A stretch of DNA of 11,642 nt. Source: an uncultured Eubacterium sp. GTDB taxonomy: Bacteria; Bacillota; Clostridia; Lachnospirales; Lachnospiraceae. Under the pieces are notes generated by a model. The model saw only the letters and a list, made by a program, of their open reading frames with translations, did not search any database and was not told where the DNA came from. A program made the translations under genes and the position numbers. This document shows positions 1-7,546 of this stretch, one piece after another. Within the stretch, counting starts at the first letter, position 1. Each line of letters begins with the position of its first letter. The DNA is taken from the NCBI GenBank assembly GCA_910580075.1, contig CAJTVR010000118.1, positions 1 through 11,642 on the forward strand, given 5' to 3'.

Positions 1-53
1 ATTAAGAATTTCTAACTGTTCTCCAGAGTCACAGAAAAAGGAAAAAGTTTCTC
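1..53 (+). repeat. Left arm of a ~53-base inverted repeat
   Basis: Bases 1-53 match the reverse complement of 7499-7551 at 49 of 53 positions. The first 24 are identical; mismatches fall at 25, 34, 38 and 47, and similarity fades after base 53. The right copy overlaps the last codon and stop of the AraC-type gene (AAT TAA). Bases 1-5 here read AT TAA, so the left copy may be the 3' end of a related gene lying mostly outside the window. The repeat could extend left of base 1. It does not match an insertion-sequence end that I can name. Confidence 0.75.
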
Positions 54-118
54 CGTCCGGCGTCCGGCTAATCCACCCGTCCCGCTCTGTCTATTTTATG
101 AAAAAATAATGAAACTTC

Positions 119-147
119 TTGCAGATACCAGCCATTTGCACTATAAT
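119..147 (+). promoter_or_regulatory. Sigma-A type promoter of the lipoprotein gene
   Basis: A perfect TATAAT at 142-147 lies 17 bases downstream of TTGCAG (119-124), which keeps only the TTG of the -35 consensus. Transcription would start near 153-156, giving a leader of about 50 bases. An AGGAGG ribosome binding site at 188-193 sits 11 bases before the ATG at 205. Confidence 0.6.
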
Positions 148-158
148 AAACCAGTGCA
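137..158. promoter_or_regulatory. Inverted repeat across the -10 box, possible operator
   Basis: TGCACT (137-142) and its exact complement AGTGCA (153-158) are separated by 10 bases and enclose the -10 box at 142-147 and the likely start of transcription. This layout suits a small dimeric repressor. The arms are only six bases long, so chance is not excluded and no regulator gene is adjacent. Confidence 0.3.
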
Positions 159-204
159 TACAGCAGAATTATAAATAAAGAAAATTCAGGAGGCAGTTTG
201 TTTT

Positions 205-1443
205 ATGAGATTAAAAAAATTAGCGGCAGTTATGCTTACCGCAGTAGTATTTTCGTCCTTCAGCGCAGGATGCGGAAATGCAGTTAATATAGATGCAGCA
301 GCAGCTACGCTGGATGGAAAAGATATTTCAATGGGCGTTGCGAACTTTATAGCACAGTGCCAGGCAGTGCAGATGGATTCTTATTTACTGGCCTATTATG
401 GGGAAGATATGTGGGATTCAGATTCCGGTGACGGTACGACAATGACAGAGTCTGTAAAGAAAACTGTCATGGACAATCTGTGGGAATATTATCTGATGGA
501 TGCACATGCTGCAGATTACGGTGTTGAAATTACAGAGGAAGAAAAAGCCGCTATTACAGCAGCAGCTACACAGTTTATGGCTGATAACAGTACAGAGGCA
601 GTCAGTAAGATGAATGCCACACAGGAAAATGTCGAAGAAATGCTCCGGCTGTACAAAGTTCAGTATAAAATGCGTGCCAAAATTGAGGAAGAAATTGATA
701 CAAATGTTTCAGATGAGGAATGCGCCCAGAAAACATTTAGTTATGTAAGATTTAGTAAATCAGACGCTTCTTCTGAATCTGATACATCGGCAGATGATAC
801 AGAAAAAAAAGATCCGAAGGCAGAAGCGGAAGAATTCTTAAAAAATGCAGCAGAAAATATGGAATCAGCTGCAGAAACGGGCGGGTACTCTGTGCTGAAA
901 TGCTCGTATGGTGCTGGCGACCTGAAAGAAGATGATAATACAACGAGTATGGATACAAAAGTGCTTAAAGCTGCGGACAAGCTCAAAGACGGACAGGCAG
1001 CTGATGCTGTGATAGAAACAGACAGTGATTACTATGTGATCCGCATGGATTCTACAGATGATAAAGAAGCAGCAGAAAATAAAAAATCTTCGATTCTTTC
1101 ACAGCGCCGGAATGATAAATATGACGAAGTGCTGCAGGAGTTTAAGGATGCCAGCAAATGGACAGTGAATGAAAAAGAATGGAAAAAAGTAAACTTTGAT
1201 GAACTGTATACAATAAAAGCTCCAGAAGAGAATACAACAGCAGACGATGGAGCAGAAGCGCCGGCAGAAGATACAGCAGCAGACAGCGGAGCGGAAACAC
1301 CGGCAGAAGATACAGCAGCAGACAGCGGAGCAGAAAATACGGCGCCAGACAGCGGGGCAGAAACGCCAGCAGATGGCGGAGCAGAAACACCGGCAGAAGA
1401 TACAGCAGCAGACGGCGGAACGGAAACACCGGCGGAAGGCTGA
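205..1443 (+). CDS. PrsA/SurA-like foldase lipoprotein with repetitive acidic tail
   Basis: This 412-residue protein is predicted to be exported and lipid-anchored on the outer face of the membrane. It has a basic N-terminus (MRLKKL), a hydrophobic stretch and a lipobox-like SAGC with Cys23 as the lipidation site; the -3 Ser is less common than Leu. Residues 35-165 are helix-rich and resemble the SurA N-terminal chaperone domain. Residues 176-286 have the outline of a parvulin-type prolyl isomerase: FSYVRFSK where the family has its His-containing first strand, and YYVIRMDS as the last strand. The expected catalytic His is absent, so isomerase activity is doubtful and a chaperone role more likely. 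Residues 350-412 are an Ala/Glu/Asp/Thr-rich repeat tail. The ATG follows AGGAGG and its own promoter. The family assignment is inferred from the overall pattern; it could instead be a lipoprotein of unknown role. Confidence 0.75.
   Translation: MRLKKLAAVMLTAVVFSSFSAGCGNAVNIDAAAATLDGKDISMGVANFIAQCQAVQMDSYLLAYYGEDMWDSDSGDGTTMTESVKKTVMDNLWEYYLMDAHAADYGVEITEEEKAAITAAATQFMADNSTEAVSKMNATQENVEEMLRLYKVQYKMRAKIEEEIDTNVSDEECAQKTFSYVRFSKSDASSESDTSADDTEKKDPKAEAEEFLKNAAENMESAAETGGYSVLKCSYGAGDLKEDDNTTSMDTKVLKAADKLKDGQAADAVIETDSDYYVIRMDSTDDKEAAENKKSSILSQRRNDKYDEVLQEFKDASKWTVNEKEWKKVNFDELYTIKAPEENTTADDGAEAPAEDTAADSGAETPAEDTAADSGAENTAPDSGAETPADGGAETPAEDTAADGGTETPAEG
1252..1443 (+). repeat. In-frame minisatellite encoding the lipoprotein tail
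   Basis: There are six head-to-tail units of 39, 39, 27, 24, 39 and 24 bases, starting at 1252, 1291, 1330, 1357, 1381 and 1420. Full units encode ETPAEDTAADSGA or close variants; shorter units have lost internal codons in multiples of three. The stop codon lies in the last unit. Length variation between strains by slippage or recombination is likely. The tail would be acidic, unstructured and wall-spanning in character. Confidence 0.9.
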
Positions 1444-1486
1444 CAGATTCTGTCTGAGCTGGAAATAAATGAGTGCTGGAAGGCAA

Positions 1487-1649
1487 AGCAGCCAGAGCGT
1501 GAGTCAGGAATAAGTGAAAGCCAGAAAGCGCAGCAGCCAGGCCAGAGCGTGTCAGCGGGCAGCGATGGAAAACAGAGCAGCCAGAGCGTGGTCAGGAATA
1601 AGCGAAAGCCAGAAAGCGCAGCAGCCAGGCCAGAGCGTGTCAGCGGCAG
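1487..1649. repeat. 89-base intergenic tandem duplication
   Basis: The unit starting at 1487 is repeated from 1576 (period 89) and matches closely to about 1649, with scattered substitutions and one- or two-base indels. Each unit contains two copies of CCAGAGCGTG, giving four in all (1492, 1542, 1581, 1630). The period is not a multiple of three and no frame has a ribosome binding site at its start, so I read it as noncoding. It follows the lipoprotein stop by about 40 bases. Confidence 0.85.
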
Positions 1650-1919
1650 AATGCAGAGCAGTCCGTTCTTTAGCCGGGATTGCCTGCCTAAAGGCACAGG
1701 CAGCCAGTTCCGGCGCAATTCAGTGTCAGTATGCATTGAAAATCCGCTTAGGTGAAACAGTGGCACAACTCAGCCAGGATTTTGACAAATACGAAACTGC
1801 GCCAGGTCTGTTTTAGCAAAACAGCATCGAGGAATGCAGCTGTAACTTTAATGAAAGGCACAGCAGAGTCTGTGGCTGTACCGGACAGGCATTTGGAAAG
1901 AAGCAGGAGGAAAAGGCCG
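1650..1919. other. Intergenic stretch without a recognisable gene
   Basis: Possible signals here are a perfect TTGACA at 1782-1787 without an acceptable -10 box at 16-18 bases, and a short AT-rich stem CTGTTTT/AAAACAG with a three-base loop at 1808-1824. Neither is convincing. The promoter serving the downstream ABC genes should lie here or further upstream, but I cannot place it. Confidence 0.4.
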
Positions 1920-2075
1920 TTGCTGCAGTCTTTTCCAGCAAGCGTTTTATTTTCTAAGCGGAATGAGCGAATAAAAAAGCAGCTAAGACAGATACTGTAT
2001 CTACAGTGCTGTCTTTCTTTGTGGATACGAGGGATTAGTTATGAAAAAAATATTGTACTTTTTAAAAGACTATAA
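1920..2075 (+). CDS. Possible leader peptide of the ABC exporter operon
   Basis: A strong AGGAGG (1905-1910) lies nine bases before a TTG at 1920, which opens a 51-codon frame ending at 2075. The frame runs straight through the terminator-like hairpin at 1985-2020 and overlaps the first ABC gene by 35 bases in a different frame. A ribosome on it would melt the hairpin, so translation could set readthrough into the exporter genes. Bacillus subtilis bmrBCD, also a heterodimeric ABC exporter, is known to use ribosome-mediated attenuation with a small leader gene. The peptide resembles no family I know, the start is non-ATG, and the frame may be fortuitous. Confidence 0.25.
   Translation: MLQSFPASVLFSKRNERIKKQLRQILYLQCCLSLWIRGISYEKNIVLFKRL
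1985..2020 (+). terminator. Terminator-like hairpin just before the ABC genes
   Basis: The outer stem AGACAG (1986-1991) pairs with CTGTCT (2009-2014), and A1985 can pair with T2015. The inner stem ACTGTA (1994-1999) pairs with TACAGT (2002-2007) around a two-base loop, with a small internal bulge. TTTCTTT (2014-2020) follows. Only 20 bases separate this from the ATG at 2041, too few for another promoter. The hairpin should therefore lie in the leader of the exporter mRNA, as an attenuator or as a partly leaky terminator of upstream transcription. Confidence 0.7.
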
Positions 2076-3822
2076 AAAAGAAAGTATTCTGGCACCTCTG
2101 TTCAAGATGCTGGAAGCTATTTTCGAATTAATCATCCCATTGGTTATGGCGGCAATTATTGACACGGGAATTGCCGGAAATGATAAAAATTATGTCATTC
2201 GGATGTGCATGGTCATGACCGGACTTGGTATCATCGGGCTTGCATGTTCTATCACAGCACAGTTTTTTGCCGCAAAAGCGGCAGTCGGCATGGCTTCGAG
2301 ACTGCGCCATGCAGTGTTTTCCCATATTCAGAACCTTTCTTTTTCAACAATAGACCAGATTGGAACATCTACGCTGATTACGCGTATGACCAGCGATATC
2401 AATCAGGTTCAGTCCGGAATTAACCTGTTTTTAAGACTGTTTTTAAGATCCCCGTTTATCGTATTCGGGGCAATGATCATGGCTTTTACTGTAGATGTAA
2501 AGGCAGCGCTTATTTTTGCTGTTACAATACCGCTGCTTTCGCTGGTAGTATTTGGCGTGATGCTTGTCAGCATTCCACTGTATAAAAAGGTACAGAACGG
2601 ACTGGATGAAGTGCTGACGCTAGTGAGGGAAAACCTGACAGGTGTCCGGGTGATCCGTGCCTTTCACAAAGAAGAAGAAGAAATCAGCAGTTTTAAACGT
2701 AAAAATCAAATGCTGAATGAACATCAGCAGTATGTTGGAAAAATATCAGCACTTACAAATCCGGTCACATATATAATTATTAATGCGGCAACACTCGTTC
2801 TGATCTGGACGGGCGCGGTGCGCGTAGATACGGGTTATATTACCCAGGGTGAAGTAGTTGCTCTGGTAAATTATATGTCTCAGATTCTTGTGGAGCTTAT
2901 TAAACTGGCGAATCTGATTGTAAGCGTGACAAAAGCGATAGCCTGTGGAAAGCGTGTAGCAGACATTCTGGATGCAGAAAAAGGACTGCCGTATTTTGAT
3001 TTGACAATTGATGAAAAAACGGATAAAATTAAATCAGAACAGAATATTCCGAAGGTTGCGTTTCGCGGTGTGAGCATGTCATATCACGGTTCAGGCGAAT
3101 ATGCAGTGAAAGAAATCGATTTTCAGGCGGGAGCAGGAGAAACGATTGGCATTATCGGCGGCACCGGTTCCGGGAAAAGCACAATAGTGAATCTGATTCC
3201 AAGATTTTATGATGTGACAAAAGGAGCGGTTTTGGTAGACGGGAAGGATGTGCGCTCCTATGATATAGCTCAGCTGCGCCAGAAAATCGGTGTAGTTATG
3301 CAAAAGGCAGTGCTTTTTAAGGGCACGATCCGGGAAAATCTAAAATGGGGCTGTGCCGATGCGTCTGACGAGCAGTTAAACGAAGCAATTGAAGCCGCAC
3401 AGGCAATGGACGTAATTCGGTCGAAAGAACTTGGGCTGGATGAGCCGGTGGAACAGGGAGGTAAAAATTTATCCGGAGGCCAGCGGCAGCGCTTAACGAT
3501 TGCCCGGGCTCTTGTCCGCAGACCGGAAATACTTATTTTGGATGACAGCGCCAGTGCGCTAGACTTTGCGACGGATGCAAAGCTCAGAGCCTCTCTGCGT
3601 GAACTGGATTACAATCCGGCCATTTTTATCGTATCGCAGCGGACTTCTTCCGTGCAGTCTGCGGACTGTATTTTAGTGCTGGAGGACGGGGAATTAGCGG
3701 GCGCAGGCACGCATGAGCAGCTGTTAAAGACCTGCAGCGTTTATCAGGAAATCTATGCATCCCAGTTTCGGGCAGAGCCAGCGCAGGATACAGCTTCTGG
3801 GAAAAGGAGGACGGCAGAATGA
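2041..3822 (+). CDS. ABC exporter, degenerate-site subunit of a heterodimer
   Basis: This 593-residue half-transporter has about six membrane helices in residues 15-300 and an ATPase domain in 340-575. The ATPase shows Walker A GGTGSGKST (373-381, Lys379), Q-loop Gln421, a canonical signature LSGGQ (477-481) and D-loop SALD (505-508). Walker B reads ILILDD, so Asp502 replaces the catalytic Glu, and Gln533 (IVSQR) replaces the switch His. These two changes mark the subunit that contributes the non-hydrolysing site in exporters such as TM287/288, BmrCD and LmrCD. The partner follows with a four-base overlap. The protein acts in the cytoplasmic membrane, exporting drugs, lipids or peptides; the substrate cannot be read from sequence. 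GAGGG lies about eight bases before the ATG. Confidence 0.93.
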   Translation: MKKILYFLKDYKKESILAPLFKMLEAIFELIIPLVMAAIIDTGIAGNDKNYVIRMCMVMTGLGIIGLACSITAQFFAAKAAVGMASRLRHAVFSHIQNLSFSTIDQIGTSTLITRMTSDINQVQSGINLFLRLFLRSPFIVFGAMIMAFTVDVKAALIFAVTIPLLSLVVFGVMLVSIPLYKKVQNGLDEVLTLVRENLTGVRVIRAFHKEEEEISSFKRKNQMLNEHQQYVGKISALTNPVTYIIINAATLVLIWTGAVRVDTGYITQGEVVALVNYMSQILVELIKLANLIVSVTKAIACGKRVADILDAEKGLPYFDLTIDEKTDKIKSEQNIPKVAFRGVSMSYHGSGEYAVKEIDFQAGAGETIGIIGGTGSGKSTIVNLIPRFYDVTKGAVLVDGKDVRSYDIAQLRQKIGVVMQKAVLFKGTIRENLKWGCADASDEQLNEAIEAAQAMDVIRSKELGLDEPVEQGGKNLSGGQRQRLTIARALVRRPEILILDDSASALDFATDAKLRASLRELDYNPAIFIVSQRTSSVQSADCILVLEDGELAGAGTHEQLLKTCSVYQEIYASQFRAEPAQDTASGKRRTAE

Positions 3823-5567
3823 AAGAGAAGAATAAGCAGTCACAGACAATCAGAAAAGTGCTGGCATATATCCGTCAGTACCGGATTCTTGTTCTGATGT
3901 CACTCCTTTTTGCAGCAGTCACCGTATTTGCAACACTTTATTTTCCAATACTGACTGGCGATGCAGTTGATTTAATTTTAGAAAAAGGCAGAGTAGATTT
4001 TAATGGAATTGCAGATATTATAAAAAAAGCAGGCATTCTGGCTGCGGTTACAGCGGCGGCCCAGTGGCTGATGAATGTAATCAATAACCGGATTACATAC
4101 CAGGTAATCAGGGATATCCGTGAAGAGGCATTCCAGAAAATAGAGATACTTCCATTAAAATATTTAGATGCCCATTCGACGGGAGAAATTGTAAGCCGTG
4201 TCATTGCGGACGCGGACCAGTTTGCAGACGGCCTTTTAATGGGATTTACGCAGCTGTTTACCGGTGTGCTGACCATTGCCGGAACTCTCTGCTTTATGCT
4301 GTCTATTAATTTTAAAATTACCATTGTGGTAGTTGTTGTGACACCGGTATCCCTTCTGATGGCAGCATTCATTGCAAAAAGCACGTACCAGATGTTTCAA
4401 AAGCAGTCTCAGAGCAGAGGAGCCCAGACTGCACTGATAGATGAAATGATTGGGAATCAGAAAGTAGTACAGGCATTTGGCAGGGAACAGGAAGTACTGG
4501 GGCAGTTTGACCAGATTAATGAAAACCTCCAAAAGCATTCCCTGAGCGCGATTTTCTTCTCGTCCATTACAAATCCTGCCACGCGGTTTGTAAACAGTCT
4601 CGTGTATACAGGAGTGGCCGTGTTTGGAGCTTTAGCAGTCATTAACGGAAGTCTGAGCGTCGGACAGCTGTCCTGTTTTTTGAGTTATGCAAACCAGTAT
4701 ACAAAACCTTTTAATGAAATATCGGGAGTTATTACAGAGCTTCAGAATGCACTTGCCTGTGCAGCGCGTATTTTTGAACTGATCGAAGAAGAACCCCAGG
4801 TTCCTGATTCTGAGACAGCGCTTGTCCTGGAACATGCAGACGGCAGCGTGGATCTGGAACATGTCAGCTTTTCTTATGCGCCGCAGCAGAAACTGATCGA
4901 AGACTTTAACCTGAAAGTGCTTCCAAGCCAGCGTATCGCAATCGCAGGCCCGACGGGATGCGGCAAAACAACAATGATTAACCTGTTAATGCGGTTTTAT
5001 GACCCGAATGGCGGGTGCATTAAAGTCAGCGGCACAGATATTAGAAATATTACCCGTAAAAGTCTGAGAGGATCTTATGGAATGGTGCTTCAGGAAACGT
5101 GGCTGCGCAGCGGAACGGTCCGTGAAAATATATGTATGGGAAAACCGCAGGCAACGCAGGAAGAAATGATAGAAGCTGCAAAAGCGGCACATGCCCACAG
5201 TTTTATCAAGCGTCTGCCAGACGGTTATGAAACGCGTATTACAGAAGACGGGGGCAGCCTTTCCCAGGGACAGAAGCAGCTTTTGTGTATTGCGCGCGTG
5301 ATGCTCTGCCTGCCGCCGATGCTGATTCTGGATGAGGCAACATCTTCGATTGATACACGTACCGAGATGAAAATACAGAATGCATTTGCATCGATGATGC
5401 AGGGACGGACCAGTTTTATCGTAGCGCACCGTCTTTCTACCATTGAAACTGCGGATGTGATTCTTGTTATGCAGGGCGGAAAGATTATTGAGCAGGGCTC
5501 GCATAAAGAACTTTTGAAAAAAGAAGGATTTTATGCGGCGCTTTATAACAGTCAGTTTGCCAGATAA
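3819..5567 (+). CDS. ABC exporter, catalytic-site subunit of a heterodimer
   Basis: This 582-residue partner of the preceding gene has the same membrane-then-ATPase layout. The ATPase has Walker A GPTGCGKTT (Lys383), Q-loop Gln425, an altered signature LSQGQ (481-485), Walker B MLILDE with catalytic Glu506, D-loop residues ending at Asp512 and switch His537. It therefore supplies Walker A, Walker B and His to the active site completed by LSGGQ of its partner, while its own altered signature faces the degenerate site. ATG at 3819 overlaps the upstream TGA, and an AAAAGGAGG run sits just before it, indicating translational coupling and equimolar production. Multidrug-type export is likely; the cargo is unknown. 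Confidence 0.93.
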   Translation: MKEKNKQSQTIRKVLAYIRQYRILVLMSLLFAAVTVFATLYFPILTGDAVDLILEKGRVDFNGIADIIKKAGILAAVTAAAQWLMNVINNRITYQVIRDIREEAFQKIEILPLKYLDAHSTGEIVSRVIADADQFADGLLMGFTQLFTGVLTIAGTLCFMLSINFKITIVVVVVTPVSLLMAAFIAKSTYQMFQKQSQSRGAQTALIDEMIGNQKVVQAFGREQEVLGQFDQINENLQKHSLSAIFFSSITNPATRFVNSLVYTGVAVFGALAVINGSLSVGQLSCFLSYANQYTKPFNEISGVITELQNALACAARIFELIEEEPQVPDSETALVLEHADGSVDLEHVSFSYAPQQKLIEDFNLKVLPSQRIAIAGPTGCGKTTMINLLMRFYDPNGGCIKVSGTDIRNITRKSLRGSYGMVLQETWLRSGTVRENICMGKPQATQEEMIEAAKAAHAHSFIKRLPDGYETRITEDGGSLSQGQKQLLCIARVMLCLPPMLILDEATSSIDTRTEMKIQNAFASMMQGRTSFIVAHRLSTIETADVILVMQGGKIIEQGSHKELLKKEGFYAALYNSQFAR

Positions 5568-5582
5568 ATGCATCCGGCAGCG

Positions 5583-5598
5583 AAGCGAAACCGCTTTT
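5583..5598 (+). terminator. Weak hairpin after the ABC operon
   Basis: Sixteen bases after the stop, AAGCG (5583-5587) can pair with CGCTT (5592-5596) around AAAC, followed by further T residues to 5598. The stem is five pairs and the T run short, so termination would be inefficient. The rest of the gap to 5785 holds no gene; it has a second TATAAT with an upstream TG (5764-5772) but no matching -35 box. Confidence 0.3.
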
Positions 5599-5785
5599 GT
5601 GTGCAGGAGGAAGAACCAGCCGCATTTGTGCACAGCTGGAACCATATCCGGTTTCTGGCATAAGATATGATTATGAGAAGTACATTTGAGTTATCGATCA
5701 TGAGGAAACATCGTAACAGTTGAACAGTTTGCTTAGAGAAAACAATAAAAAAATATATGTTTTTGCTATAATTTTTATACGAGTA

Positions 5786-5815
5786 TTGACAAAAAAGAAA
5801 ATCAGCTACTATAAT
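5786..5815 (+). promoter_or_regulatory. Consensus sigma-A promoter of murA
   Basis: Perfect TTGACA (5786-5791) and perfect TATAAT (5810-5815) are separated by 18 bases. The predicted start near 5822 gives a leader of about 50 bases. This indicates strong, largely constitutive expression of murA, independent of the ABC genes. Confidence 0.85.
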
Positions 5816-5872
5816 TACGTGTTAGTGAGGGTATGTTAGAAAGAGATAGAGCATGACAGATTGAGGTGTGAG

Positions 5873-7168
5873 ATGGAACAGTATTATGTGATTAAGGGTG
5901 GTATTCCGCTGGTTGGAGAAGTAGAAATAGGAGGAGCCAAAAATGCAGCGCTGGCAATTCTGGCAGCGGCCATTATGGCTGACGAGACGGTTACAATTGA
6001 TAATCTTCCCAATGTGCGTGACATTAACGTGCTGTTAGAAGCTATGGCGGAAATTGGAGCAAAGATTGACCGTGTGGATGAACATACCGTAAAAATAAAC
6101 GGCTCTTTAATCCGGGAGCTGTGTGTGGAATACGAATATATCAAAAAAATACGTGCATCTTATTATCTCTTAGGGGCATTGCTCGGAAAATATAATCATG
6201 CAGAAGTAGCGCTGCCTGGCGGCTGTGACATCGGCAGCAGACCGATTGACCTGCATTTAAAAGGATTTCGTGCATTAGGGGCAGATGTGAACATACAGCA
6301 TGGCCTGATAATTGCGGAGGCCTCGCATTTAAGAGGGACGCATATTTATCTGGATAAAGTATCTGTCGGCGCGACCATTAATATTATGATGGCGGCATCT
6401 ATGGCTGACGGGAAGACGATTATAGAAAATGCAGCCAAAGAACCGCATGTTGTAGACGTGGCTAACTTCTTAAACAGCATGGGTGCAAAAATCCGCGGTG
6501 CCGGGACTGATGTAATACGTATTGTAGGCGTGGAGAAGTTCCATGCTACAGAATACCCGATTATACCGGATCAGATCGAAGCCGGGACATTCATGTTTGC
6601 TGCAGCAGCTACAAAAGGTGATGTAACGGTTAAAAATGTCATACCAAAACATTTAGAAGCGACATCAGCAAAACTGATCGAAGTAGGCTGTGAAGTAGAG
6701 GAGTTTGACGATGCTGTAAGAGTCGTAGCATCCAAACCGATGCGCCATACACAGGTTACAACGCTTGCATATCCGGGATTTCCTACCGATATGCAGCCTC
6801 AGATGTCAGTGCTTTTAGGAATTGCCCAGGGCACAAGCACCGTAACGGAAAGCATATTTGAGAACCGCTTCCGTTACGTAGATGAACTGACCAGAATGGG
6901 TGCAAATATTAAAGTGGAAAGCAATATTGCAATTATCAACGGAGTATCCAGCTACATGGGTGCCAGAGTAAGCGCACCGGATTTAAGAGCAGGCGCAGCG
7001 CTTGTAATTGCCGGACTTTCAGCAGAAGGAATTACAGTAGTTGATAATATACACTTTATCGAGCGCGGATATGAGCACTTCGAGTATAAACTCGGGGAGC
7101 TTGGAGCGCAGATAGAAAAAGTCAGTACAGAAAAAGAAATTCAAAAGTTTACACTAAAAGTAGGATAG
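5873..7168 (+). CDS. murA: UDP-N-acetylglucosamine 1-carboxyvinyltransferase
   Basis: MurA transfers enolpyruvate from phosphoenolpyruvate to UDP-N-acetylglucosamine in the cytoplasm, the first committed step of peptidoglycan synthesis. The 431 residues match the usual family length. Visible active-site features are Lys23-Asn24 (GGAKNAA), Arg94 (KKIRASYYLLG), Cys118 in LPGGCDIGSRP, Asp306 in PGFPTDMQPQ and Arg398 in ERGYEH. Retention of Cys118 predicts the fosfomycin-sensitive form rather than the Cys-to-Asp type. I chose ATG 5873, with GAGG a few bases upstream, over an in-frame TTG at 5861, because homologues begin MEQYYVIKGG. Firmicutes often carry two murA copies; which one this is cannot be told here. 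Confidence 0.96.
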   Translation: MEQYYVIKGGIPLVGEVEIGGAKNAALAILAAAIMADETVTIDNLPNVRDINVLLEAMAEIGAKIDRVDEHTVKINGSLIRELCVEYEYIKKIRASYYLLGALLGKYNHAEVALPGGCDIGSRPIDLHLKGFRALGADVNIQHGLIIAEASHLRGTHIYLDKVSVGATINIMMAASMADGKTIIENAAKEPHVVDVANFLNSMGAKIRGAGTDVIRIVGVEKFHATEYPIIPDQIEAGTFMFAAAATKGDVTVKNVIPKHLEATSAKLIEVGCEVEEFDDAVRVVASKPMRHTQVTTLAYPGFPTDMQPQMSVLLGIAQGTSTVTESIFENRFRYVDELTRMGANIKVESNIAIINGVSSYMGARVSAPDLRAGAALVIAGLSAEGITVVDNIHFIERGYEHFEYKLGELGAQIEKVSTEKEIQKFTLKVG

Positions 7169-7546
7169 AGGCAGCTATTCCTGAAATTTATCCGCAGCCA
7201 TACGTTCGTCATTTAGAGCAGACTGCACAGCTGCTTCATTCGGAATTTTACAGCAATGCGTTTCCAGCGTCCTGGACTTTAACACAGCAATAAGATAAAC
7301 CAGGCAGCCATGCTTCGGAGCACGTCTGAAAAATGGAATTCAGGCAGCTGTGCTTCGGAGCACGTCTGAAAAATGAAAACCAGGCATACACATAAAATTC
7401 ATCCGGCTGGCTGCAACAGCAGCGTCCTGCTATAGAATCGCACTGCACAGCAGGCAGCCGTACAGACATATATAAATCCAGCCAGTACCAGCCGGGAAGA
7501 GAAATTTTTTCCTGTTTTTGTGACTCCGGAGAACAGTTAGAAATTC
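7169..7546. other. Repeat-rich intergenic region between convergent genes
   Basis: This stretch separates murA from the 3' end of the minus-strand regulator and holds no credible gene. Besides the 40-base repeats and the inverted-repeat arm listed separately, it carries recurring short words: CAGGCAGC at 7301, 7341 and 7451, and ACTGCACAGC near 7222 and 7442. I see no clear rho-independent terminator for either flanking gene. Confidence 0.6.
7301..7386. repeat. Two 40-base tandem hairpin repeats
   Basis: 7301-7340 and 7341-7380 match at 35 of 40 positions, and 7381-7386 begins a third copy (CAGGCA). Each unit contains GCTTCGGAGCACGTCTGAAAA. In unit 2, GTGCT and AGCAC form a perfect stem around TCGG, extendable by flanking CAG/CTG pairing across one mismatch and a G-U pair. 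In unit 1 the first stem base is A rather than G, so the stem is one pair shorter. An A run, not a T run, follows, so this is not a plus-strand terminator. It resembles REP-type intergenic palindromic repeats. Confidence 0.85.

Noticed and set aside
1032..1766. Long open frames on the minus strand across the lipoprotein tail, up to 244 codons
   Set aside because: They arise from the repetitive, stop-poor composition of the tail region. The encoded Ser/Ala/Pro repeats mirror the coding strand and there is no ribosome binding site.
1514..1816. Open plus-strand frames through the 89-base repeats
   Set aside because: The repeat period is not a multiple of three, so the two units are read differently. 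There is no ribosome binding site and no family resemblance.
5861..5872. Upstream TTG start for murA adding four residues
   Set aside because: ATG at 5873 matches the family N-terminus MEQYYVIKGG, and the GAGG upstream of it is correctly placed. The TTG overlaps that binding site.
7301..7386. Tandem hairpins as a rho-independent terminator of murA
   Set aside because: The stem is followed by an A run rather than a T run on the plus strand, and it lies over 130 bases after the stop.
7301..7386. CRISPR array
   Set aside because: The units are directly adjacent with no spacers, there are only two copies, and no cas gene is present.
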